Origin: Oceanobacillus halophilus | Lineage (GTDB): Bacteria > Bacillota > Bacilli > Bacillales > Amphibacillaceae | Direction: 5' to 3' | Assembly: GCF_003628505.1 (NCBI RefSeq) | Contig: NZ_RBZP01000008.1 | Location: forward strand, 84,204-148,203 | Length of the DNA: 64,000 nucleotides | In this document: piece by piece, positions 39,280-45,974 of the stretch | Layout: each line of letters opens with the position of its first letter | Numbering within the stretch: the stretch's first letter is position 1 | Notes under the pieces: model-generated | Seen by the model: only the letters and a program-made list of their open reading frames with translations | Databases searched by the model: none | Told to the model about the DNA's origin: nothing | Translations under genes and position numbers: made by a program

Positions 39280-39816
39280 ATGAAGGCTACAGGTATTGTA
39301 CGTCGAATTGATGATTTAGGGAGAGTTGTAATTCCTAAAGAAATCAGAAGAACTCTACGTATACGTGAAGGAGATCCACTGGAAATTTTCGTCGATAGAG
39401 AAGGCGAAGTTATTTTGAAAAAATACTCACCTATTAATGAACTAGGGCACTTTGCAAAGGAATATGCAGAAGCATTGTTTGATTCACTTCAGTTCCCTGT
39501 TTTAATTTGTGATCGAGATGAAGTAATAGCAGTGGCCGGTGAATCAAAGAAAGATTACTTAAATAAAGTGATTGGTTCACAAATAACTAAAACAATTGAA
39601 AATCGCACAACCCTTTTTGAATCAGAAACAAATACATTAGAAATTCTTGATGGAAAAGAGCAAGAAGTTGATTCTTACTGTATTAGTCCCATAATTGCTA
39701 ACGGAGACCCAATCGGGTGTGTGCTTATGTTTTCGAAAGATGGAAATAAACTTAGTAATGTCGAACAAAAATCAGCAGAAACTGCTTCTGGTTTTCTAGC
39801 CAGGCAGATGGAGTAG
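39280..39816 (+). CDS. spoVT: Stage V sporulation protein T
   Basis: A 178-residue forespore regulator that tunes sigma-G genes. The N-terminal swapped-hairpin domain MKATGIVRRIDDLGRVVIPKEIRRTLRI (1-52) is joined to a C-terminal GAF-like domain. It is a paralogue of AbrB from this same window. ATG 39280 follows AGTGAGGAT; the in-frame start at 39229 adds an unrelated leader. No convincing sigma-G promoter could be assigned in the 39062-39270 gap. Confidence 0.95.
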   Translation: MKATGIVRRIDDLGRVVIPKEIRRTLRIREGDPLEIFVDREGEVILKKYSPINELGHFAKEYAEALFDSLQFPVLICDRDEVIAVAGESKKDYLNKVIGSQITKTIENRTTLFESETNTLEILDGKEQEVDSYCISPIIANGDPIGCVLMFSKDGNKLSNVEQKSAETASGFLARQME

Positions 39817-39824
39817 TATGTTAC

Positions 39825-39862
39825 AAGCAAAAATCAGCAATGTCTGGTTTTTGCTTATTTTT
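39825..39862 (+). terminator. Terminator of spoVT
   Basis: AAGCAAAAATCAG/CTGGTTTTTGCTT stem with a 6-nt loop followed by ATTTTT. Confidence 0.87.
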
Positions 39863-39944
39863 AACCCAAAATTAATAGGGTACACAATAGCTCCTTTCCA
39901 TTTATGCTATAATGATGTAGAAATGAACAAAAAGGACGTTAGTG

Positions 39945-41537
39945 ATGGAAGAAAATGAAACAAACCGGCTCGTAAAAGGGGCATTATTATTAAGCTTGGC
40001 GGGTTTAATTAGTAAAGTTCTAAGTGCGGGATATCGAGTTCCACTCCAAAATTTAACAGGCGATGTGGGGTTTTATATATATCAGCAGGTGTATCCTATC
40101 TTAGGGATAGCAATGATGCTTTCATTATATGGTTTTCCGCAGGCAATTTCCAAAATGATGGCAGAAATGAGACTAAGTGGCAAAAGACCATCCTTCCGTA
40201 ATTTTTATTTGCCACTCTTCTTCATCTTATTAGTTATCAATGGAGTATTATTCCTTTTCATGTTATTTAATGCAGATAAGTTAGCTGTTTGGATTGGAGA
40301 CAGTAAGTTAACGAATACATATCAGTTTGCAGCATTTGTATTTTTATTTGTCCCCTTTACCGCGTTATTGCGTGGGGTTTTTCAAGGTAATCTTTATATG
40401 AAACCAACAGCATATTCACAAGTATTTGAACAACTCACTCGTGTGGCGATAATAATAGGAGCAGCAGTACTTGTGGCTAATCATTCGTTGGATTTTTATA
40501 AGATAGGTCAATCAGCAGCAATTGCCTCTCTTAGTGGAGCGTTTGCCGCTATACTTGTACTGCTACTATTTTTTGTGAAATATAAGCCAGTTTCCATGGA
40601 AAAGCATGTTATTCCATGGAATTATTATGTCAAGACACTCTTGTTTCTAGGAGTGATTGCAGCATTAAATCATATGTTGCTATTGGTTATTCAATTTGCA
40701 GATGCCTTCACCTTAATACCGAGTTTAATGGATTATGGTTTATCAAAAGCAGAAGCTATGGAAACTAAAGGTATCTTTGATAGAGGTCAACCGTTAATTC
40801 AGCTAGGAACGGTACTCGGTTCTTCTTTTGCCCTTGCATTAATTCCATCTCTATCAAAACATAAACTGGAAGAGAATGAAGGGGAATTTAATTTTTACAT
40901 ACGTAGTGCCTTACTCTTTAGTTTTTATTTAGCTGTTGGTGCAACCATAGGGTTAATTGCAATCTTCCCAGAAACAAACACGTTGCTATATCAAGATGAT
41001 AAAGGGACTGTAAATTTACAAATATTAGTACTTTCCATTTTTCTTTCTTCGGTAGCCATAACAGCATCTTCTATACTTCAAGGATTAGGTTATATAAAAC
41101 GTACAGCAGCTTTTATTTTACTAGCATTATTTGCAAAATGGATATTAAATCAATTCCTTGTTTCAATTATGGGTATAACTGGAGGAGCATTGGCAACTGT
41201 TTTCAGTTTGCTTGGATTACTTATAGTTGTATTATTCGACTTAAGGCGGAAGTTGCCTGGATTGCAATTATTAAATCAGATACAGTGGATTTCCCTTTTG
41301 AAGGCTTCTATGCTAATGCTTGTATATTTGTTATTTGTAGATTTCGTTTTCCCGGAAAGTTTGTTACTGTCACGTGTACAGTTACTACTATATGTCCTAT
41401 TCTTGGTTACAACAGGAGCTGCTATATTTTTATTTAGCTTATTAAGAGGTAAGGTGTTTTCAGAAAGGGAATTATTGTTATTACCTTATGCCTCTTTGTT
41501 TATAAGAATTTATAGAGAGAGGGAAAAAAATGAGTAG
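39945..41537 (+). CDS. yabM: MATE/SpoVB-like polysaccharide flippase family membrane protein YabM
   Basis: A 530-residue polytopic membrane protein of the MOP exporter superfamily, related to SpoVB and other lipid-linked precursor transporters. About 14 hydrophobic segments can be counted, starting with LVKGALLLSLAGLISKVLSAGYRVPLQNL, which is characteristic of the SpoVB subgroup. Transport substrate is not known. ATG 39945 follows AAAGGACG; a GTG three bases earlier is in frame. A TATAAT at 39909-39914 could drive the yabM-mazG-rqcP run. It overlaps mazG by 8 bp. Confidence 0.88.
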   Translation: MEENETNRLVKGALLLSLAGLISKVLSAGYRVPLQNLTGDVGFYIYQQVYPILGIAMMLSLYGFPQAISKMMAEMRLSGKRPSFRNFYLPLFFILLVINGVLFLFMLFNADKLAVWIGDSKLTNTYQFAAFVFLFVPFTALLRGVFQGNLYMKPTAYSQVFEQLTRVAIIIGAAVLVANHSLDFYKIGQSAAIASLSGAFAAILVLLLFFVKYKPVSMEKHVIPWNYYVKTLLFLGVIAALNHMLLLVIQFADAFTLIPSLMDYGLSKAEAMETKGIFDRGQPLIQLGTVLGSSFALALIPSLSKHKLEENEGEFNFYIRSALLFSFYLAVGATIGLIAIFPETNTLLYQDDKGTVNLQILVLSIFLSSVAITASSILQGLGYIKRTAAFILLALFAKWILNQFLVSIMGITGGALATVFSLLGLLIVVLFDLRRKLPGLQLLNQIQWISLLKASMLMLVYLLFVDFVFPESLLLSRVQLLLYVLFLVTTGAAIFLFSLLRGKVFSERELLLLPYASLFIRIYREREKNE

Positions 41538-42978
41538 AATCGAGATTATTGGTTTAGGCGCAGGAGATGTTAATCAATTATCATTAGGGATTTACAAAAA
41601 ACTAACAGCTCAGAAATCAGAAATATATACTCGTACATTAGACCATCCAGTAATTGATGCATTAAAACTGGAGGGTATCAATTTTTTTGGTTTTGATTAT
41701 ATTTATGAGTCTGAAAAAGGATTCGAATTGGTATATAATCAAATCGTTGCAACATTAATAGAGAAAGCTAAAAATTCAGAGGGGATAATTTATACAGTAC
41801 CAGGACATCCCATGCTTGCTGAAAAAACCGTCCAATTATTATTGGAACAAACAGAAGTTGAAGTGGAGATTACTGGTGGCCAAAGCTATTTGGATGATAT
41901 GTTTACGGCGCTACAGATTGATCCAATTGAAGGTTTTCAATTTATTGATGGGACTTCCTTTGAACGGAGCCAACTTCAATATCGTGGGCATCTTATCTTT
42001 TGCCAGGTGTATGACCAATTTATCGCATCCGATGTTAAGTTAGCTTTATTAGAGGATTTACCACCTAATTACGAAGTAACGTTACTAGAAGCGGTGGGAA
42101 GTAGTGATGAGGTAATAAGAACTGTCCCATTAGAAGAATTGGACCATCAAGTTGAAATCAGTAATTTAACAAGCGTTTATGTTCCACCTGTGCCAACAGA
42201 ATTATTAAATCATCGCTTTGAAAATTTAAGAGCAGTTATGAGAACTTTGCGTGGACCTAATGGTTGTCCATGGGATCGGAAACAGACACATGAATCCCTA
42301 AGAGAACATTCTATTGAAGAAATTTACGAACTAATCGAAGCAATTGATAATCAAGATGATGAAGGGATAATAGAAGAACTTGGTGATATACTTATGCACG
42401 TTATGCTGCATAGCCAAATCGGTGAAGACAATGGGTACTTTACGGTAGATGATGTAATTCGTGGTATTACCAATAAGATGATATATCGCCATCCACATGT
42501 TTTTGGAGATGCAAAGCTTGAAACAGCTGATGATGTTACAAGGAATTGGGAAGAACTTAAGAAAAAAGAAAAAGGTAACAAGCGGAAGTCTGTTTTAGAC
42601 GGTGTTCCCAAACCTATGCCTTCTCTAGCAAAAGCTTACCAATTACAGAGGAAGGCGGCGAAGGTAGGTTTTGATTGGGATGAAGTCTCAGACATTTGGA
42701 ATAAGTTAGACGAAGAAGTAGGAGAAGTTAAAGAGGCTATTGAAATAAAAGATAAGCTAGAAGTAGAAAAGGAATTTGGCGATGTTTTGTTTGTCCTAGC
42801 AAATTTAACAAGATATTATAATATCAACCCAGAAATAGCCTTAGAACAAACAAATCAAAAATTTATATCTCGTTTTACCTATATTGAGGAACAGCTCAGT
42901 AAACAAGGAAAGGATATCCACCACTCCTCCTTAGCTGAGATGGATGCCTTATGGAACAAGAAGAAAGAAAGAGAGTGA
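41530..42978 (+). CDS. mazG: Fusion of tetrapyrrole methylase-like domain and MazG NTP pyrophosphohydrolase (YabN)
   Basis: A 482-residue protein. Residues 1 to about 220 form a SAM-dependent tetrapyrrole-methylase fold (IEIIGLGAGDVNQLSLG, TVPGHPMLAEKTV). The C-terminal part has two MazG repeats (LRGPNGCPWDRKQTHESLR, EEIYELIEAID, EELGDILMHVMLHSQI, EEVGEVKEAIE) with the EExxE metal sites. It hydrolyses NTPs to NMPs and is thought to clean the nucleotide pool. The two-domain form is normal for Bacilli. Confidence 0.93.
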   Translation: MSRIEIIGLGAGDVNQLSLGIYKKLTAQKSEIYTRTLDHPVIDALKLEGINFFGFDYIYESEKGFELVYNQIVATLIEKAKNSEGIIYTVPGHPMLAEKTVQLLLEQTEVEVEITGGQSYLDDMFTALQIDPIEGFQFIDGTSFERSQLQYRGHLIFCQVYDQFIASDVKLALLEDLPPNYEVTLLEAVGSSDEVIRTVPLEELDHQVEISNLTSVYVPPVPTELLNHRFENLRAVMRTLRGPNGCPWDRKQTHESLREHSIEEIYELIEAIDNQDDEGIIEELGDILMHVMLHSQIGEDNGYFTVDDVIRGITNKMIYRHPHVFGDAKLETADDVTRNWEELKKKEKGNKRKSVLDGVPKPMPSLAKAYQLQRKAAKVGFDWDEVSDIWNKLDEEVGEVKEAIEIKDKLEVEKEFGDVLFVLANLTRYYNINPEIALEQTNQKFISRFTYIEEQLSKQGKDIHHSSLAEMDALWNKKKERE

Positions 42979-42983
42979 TTATT

Positions 42984-43241
42984 ATGAGATTGGATAAATT
43001 TTTAAAGATTTCAAGGATCATTAAGCGACGAACATTAGCAAAGGAAGTAGCAGAACAAGGCAGGATTACTATTAATGGTAATAAAGCAAAGGCATCCTCT
43101 ACCCTTTCACAAGGGGATGAACTCAAAATTCGCTTTGGACAGAAGATTGTTACGTTTAAGGTAAATGATCTACGGGAAATTGTAAAAAAGGATGAAGCAG
43201 AGACACTCTATACGATAGTAAAAGAAGAAAAGGTTGATTAA
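42984..43241 (+). CDS. rqcP: Ribosome quality control protein RqcP (S4 domain)
   Basis: An 85-residue protein (YabO), nearly all S4 RNA-binding domain: MRLDKFLKISRIIKRRTLAKEVAEQGRITINGNKAKASS. Together with RqcH it promotes alanine tailing on obstructed 50S subunits. Length and sequence match B. subtilis YabO/RqcP. ATG 42984 lies five bases after the mazG stop; the frame starting at 42951 is an extension into mazG. Confidence 0.94.
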   Translation: MRLDKFLKISRIIKRRTLAKEVAEQGRITINGNKAKASSTLSQGDELKIRFGQKIVTFKVNDLREIVKKDEAETLYTIVKEEKVD

Positions 43242-43271
43242 GATTTATCTAGTTTCCTGTTCTATACTTGT

Positions 43272-43305
43272 CCCCCTTATCATAAATTGTTAATGATAAG
43301 GAGGG
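43272..43305 (+). promoter_or_regulatory. Stem-loop covering the yabP ribosome binding site
   Basis: CCTTATCAT (43275-43283) pairs with ATGATAAGG (43293-43301), and flanking CCC/GGG extends it across a bulge. The SD AAGGAGGG is inside the 3' arm, so the hairpin would mask it. A -10-like TATACT lies upstream at 43263-43268, so the structure could form the 5' end of the mRNA. Function is inferred. Confidence 0.5.
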
Positions 43306-43314
43306 CATTTTATT

Positions 43315-43617
43315 ATGAATTATTATGATAATAAAGAAAATGTGACACGGGTGCAAACGGATCATTTCTTGAAATTAAATAATCGTAGGAATCTGGAAAT
43401 CACAGGAGTTAAGGAAGTTGATAGCTTCGATAATGAAGAATTTCTACTAGAAACAGTAATGGGCTATTTAATCGTTCGTGGCCAGAACCTGCAATTAAAA
43501 AACCTGGACGTAGGTGAGGGAGTTGTGACAATTAAGGGAAAAATCTATGAGCTTTCGTATGTAGATGATCAGGGGCAGGAGAAAGCTAAAGGATTCTTTA
43601 GCAAGTTATTTAGATGA
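43315..43617 (+). CDS. yabP: Sporulation protein YabP
   Basis: A 100-residue YabP/YqfC family protein made in the mother cell and needed for sporulation. The core RRNLEITGVKEVDSFDNEEFLLETVMGYLIVRGQNLQLKNLDVGEGVVTIKG-type sequence is characteristic. It overlaps yabQ by 4 bp (ATGA), so the two are translationally coupled. A hairpin hides its SD. Confidence 0.92.
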   Translation: MNYYDNKENVTRVQTDHFLKLNNRRNLEITGVKEVDSFDNEEFLLETVMGYLIVRGQNLQLKNLDVGEGVVTIKGKIYELSYVDDQGQEKAKGFFSKLFR

Positions 43618-44216
43618 CGCTCAGCGTTCAATTTTTAACGATGATAACGATGATAGGTGGCGGGTTTTATTTAGGAATGATACTTGATACCTTTCGCCGT
43701 TTCACTCCATATTGGAAGAATAACATCCCTCTAACATACGTAATGGAGATATGTTTTTGGCTTACGCAAACAATTATTTTATTCTATATTTTATTCCAGG
43801 TGAATGCAGGTGAGATAAGGTTTTATATCTTTGCAGCATGCCTGCTTGGCTTTGCTATGTATCAAGTATTTGCTGCTAGTAGTTATAAACGGTTATTAGA
43901 ATACATTATACGAATGATTGCTTCTGTTTATCGTTTTTGCAGAAGAGTTGTACAAGCCTTAATAATAAAACCTATTACATGGATAATAACTACAATATTC
44001 GCCATTGTATTGTGGATATTAACTATTTTATGGACAATCATTCAATTTATTGCAAAGCTTCTATTTGCTCCTATAAGATGGATTGTAACTGGCATCTATC
44101 GTATACTTCCAAAAAGTTTTCAAAGATTTTTGCACCAACAAGCAGGATTTTATAGTAAAATAAAGAATATAGTAATTAAATGGATGAAGTATATAAAAGG
44201 TGGAAGCGACCGTTAA
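43614..44216 (+). CDS. yabQ: Spore cortex biosynthesis membrane protein YabQ
   Basis: A 200-residue integral membrane protein of the outer forespore membrane required for cortex synthesis. Four to five hydrophobic segments are visible (QFLTMITMIGGGFYLGMILD, MEICFWLTQTIILFYILFQV, FYIFAACLLGFAMYQVFA, WIITTIFAIVLWILTILWTI). The C-terminus is basic. It overlaps yabP. Confidence 0.9.
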   Translation: MTLSVQFLTMITMIGGGFYLGMILDTFRRFTPYWKNNIPLTYVMEICFWLTQTIILFYILFQVNAGEIRFYIFAACLLGFAMYQVFAASSYKRLLEYIIRMIASVYRFCRRVVQALIIKPITWIITTIFAIVLWILTILWTIIQFIAKLLFAPIRWIVTGIYRILPKSFQRFLHQQAGFYSKIKNIVIKWMKYIKGGSDR

Positions 44217-44278
44217 ATTAACGCTTAAAGCACGGAAGCTGAAACTAGACTTATAAAGTCAAAGAGGAGGTAGAAGCT

Positions 44279-44659
44279 TTGTCTTCTCAGAAGAAAACCG
44301 TTACTAAAATAGATTCAAACTATATGGAGCAGTATGATGTATACATAGAAAGGCAAAAAAGGAAAAAGCAACGACTGATTCGTCGTTTGGTTCTATTTTC
44401 TTTGGTTACACTGGTTATAATCGGAAGCATGGCTGGATACCATGTAAAACAACGTGTACTTCATGCGGAAAAACAAGAACAGTATGAACAGCTTGAAAAA
44501 GAATTAGCTGAGTTAAAACAAGAAGAAGAAAATTTGAAGGAAGAAATCAATTTATTAAATAATGAGGATTATGTTTTAGATATAGCTAGAACTAATTATT
44601 TCTTATCTAAAGAAGGGGAACTTATATTTACCATACCTGATGAAGAACCGTCTTATTGA
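44279..44659 (+). CDS. divIC: Cell division protein DivIC
   Basis: A 126-residue bitopic divisome protein, the FtsB counterpart, which with FtsL and DivIB controls septal wall synthesis. A basic cytoplasmic N-terminus (1-36) is followed by one transmembrane helix (about 37-55), a coiled coil (about 62-98, QEQYEQLEKELAELKQEEENL) and the conserved C-terminal DIARTNYFLSKEGELIF. The start is TTG 44279 after AGAGGAGG. Its stop overlaps the -35 of the next promoter. Confidence 0.95.
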   Translation: MSSQKKTVTKIDSNYMEQYDVYIERQKRKKQRLIRRLVLFSLVTLVIIGSMAGYHVKQRVLHAEKQEQYEQLEKELAELKQEEENLKEEINLLNNEDYVLDIARTNYFLSKEGELIFTIPDEEPSY

Positions 44660-44684
44660 CACTTTTTCGTAAGATTAATATACT
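44656..44684 (+). promoter_or_regulatory. Promoter of yabR
   Basis: TTGACA (44656-44661), 17 bp, TATACT (44679-44684). The -35 overlaps the divIC stop codon. The resulting leader to yabR is about 190 nt; see the separate finding. Confidence 0.7.
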
Positions 44685-44884
44685 ATAATTGAACTTATCG
44701 CAGTTATTGCAGGTTACTGGGCGGAATTATCGCTGAGCTCATAAAAAAAGAACAACCCAAGTATAGTTCGTGGATAATTTGCCCACATAAGCGCGATACG
44801 TTCCATTTAATTTATGGTTTGGGGAAATCCTAAACTTATAGAAGTTTTACTTTATCTAATCTTTTAAGGAGGAGCATTTTTTTT

Positions 44885-45268
44885 ATGTCAATCGAAGTAG
44901 GCAGCAAGCTGCAAGGGAAGGTAACAGGAATCACTAATTTTGGAGCATTTGTTGAACTCGAAAAAGGAAAAACGGGTCTTGTTCATATTAGTGAAGTTGC
45001 CGACAACTATGTTAAGGACATTAACGACCATTTGAAAGTCGGAGATGAAGTTGAAGTTAAAGTCATTAATGTCGAGAAGGATGGCAAAATTGGATTGTCC
45101 ATTAAAAAGGCCAAAGACCGTCCAGTTCGTCCTAAAGTCAAAAAGGAGCGTCAGGAAAATTTCGAAGCTAAAATGAGTCGCTTTCTCAAAGATTCCGAAG
45201 ACCGTTTGGCCTCTTTGAAGAAGCACACGGAATCCAAACGTGGAGGTCGGGGTGCTAAAAGGGGCTAG
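44885..45268 (+). CDS. yabR: S1 domain RNA-binding protein YabR
   Basis: A 127-residue cytoplasmic protein with one S1 domain (about 3-72: GSKLQGKVTGITNFGAFVEL, GLVHISEVADNYVKD, VGDEVEVKVINVEKDGKIGLSIK), then a basic tail rich in Lys/Arg/Gly. It is of the general stress protein 13 type and probably binds RNA or the ribosome. SD AAGGAGGAGC precedes ATG. It is separated from divIC by a long leader with its own promoter. Confidence 0.92.
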   Translation: MSIEVGSKLQGKVTGITNFGAFVELEKGKTGLVHISEVADNYVKDINDHLKVGDEVEVKVINVEKDGKIGLSIKKAKDRPVRPKVKKERQENFEAKMSRFLKDSEDRLASLKKHTESKRGGRGAKRG

Positions 45269-45307
45269 CAGTTGCTGTCTATTATAGTTAATGCTCTAAT
45301 ATATGAG

Positions 45308-45345
45308 AAAAAGCAGATGCCTGTTTATAGGCATCTGCTTTTTTT
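45308..45345. terminator. Bidirectional terminator between yabR and tRNA-Met
   Basis: AAAAAGCAGATGCC/GGCATCTGCTTTTT is a perfect 14-bp stem with an 8-nt loop. T-runs on both strands let it serve yabR and the opposing tRNA gene. Confidence 0.92.
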
Positions 45346-45359
45346 AATCCTTATATTGA

Positions 45360-45433
45360 TAGCGGCGGAGGGGATCGAACCCACGACCTCACGGGTATGA
45401 ACCGTACGCTCTCGCCAGCTGAGCTACGCCGCC
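45360..45433 (-). tRNA. tRNA-Met (anticodon CAT)
   Basis: Reading the minus strand gives GGCGGCGTAGCTCAGCTGGC..., with anticodon stem TACGG/CCGTG around TTCATAC (anticodon CAT) and T loop TTCGATC. It matches the elongator tRNA-Met of B. subtilis nearly base for base, including a G1-U72 pair. One T-stem position is a T-T mismatch (GTGGG against CCCTC) where B. subtilis has G-U. CCA is not encoded. In B. subtilis the equivalent trnSL-Met1 lies on the other strand and is joined by a tRNA-Glu, absent here. Confidence 0.95.
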
Positions 45434-45489
45434 ATGATAATTAGTGCATTACTTTGGGAATCGCAAATTCCGAATCAGCAACAAGAAAT

Positions 45490-45518
45490 ATAATACAGGA
45501 TGAAATGTCGACTGTCAA
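45490..45518 (-). promoter_or_regulatory. Promoter of tRNA-Met
   Basis: On the minus strand TTGACA (45513-45518), 17 bp, TATTAT (45490-45495), roughly 50 bp upstream of the mature tRNA 5' end. The rest of the gap to the spoIIE promoter (45519-45880) shows no gene; a GTCGAA (45885-45890) marks the next site. Confidence 0.8.
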
Positions 45519-45883
45519 TAGATTTTTGTATGTTAGAAAATTACGCAAATAATTATTAGAAGAAAATGTATAAAAACCATAAATTGACGAGAATGGTTTA
45601 CGAAATTCGCCATATCACTATGCAATTCGGCAAAGACTCCGCTTAAATAAGATGCCTTTAAACTATTTTCTTTAGGTCTAAGCCCCCACTTTTTTAACAT
45701 CTATGCTTACCTTATCTTTTATTCCAACGCCACTATGTTGCCTAGCTATGTTTCTTTATCAAATTTAGGATGCGACTCTGTCAGGCATTAAGATAGCAAA
45801 TATGCCAATAAATTTCTAAAGAGATATCGCGCGCATACATACCCAACACTTATTTGTTGAAATTTGCATATTGCATAGAAAGC

Positions 45884-45949
45884 CGTCGAACGATTTTTTG
45901 GATTAGCACTGATGTTTTGACAAAAAAAAGAGTCATAGTGTGATTTACT
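45884..45949 (+). promoter_or_regulatory. spoIIE promoter with Spo0A boxes
   Basis: TTGACA (45917-45922) and TTTACT (45944-45949) stand 21 bp apart. This unusual spacing is the known property of Spo0A-activated sigma-A promoters such as spoIIE and spoIIG. TTTTGACAAA (45915-45924) is a reverse 0A box overlapping the -35, and CGTCGAAC (45884-45891) is a second near-match upstream. Confidence 0.7.
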
Positions 45950-45974
45950 AGTTGAAAAGATAGGAGTGGGTATT

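Noticed and set aside
43937..44155. 72-codon plus-strand frame inside yabQ
   Set aside because: Out-of-frame shadow in yabQ with improbable composition.
45519..45880. Hidden gene in the gap before spoIIE
   Set aside because: No frame of useful length with a start signal on either strand, and no tRNA-like fold for the missing tRNA-Glu.
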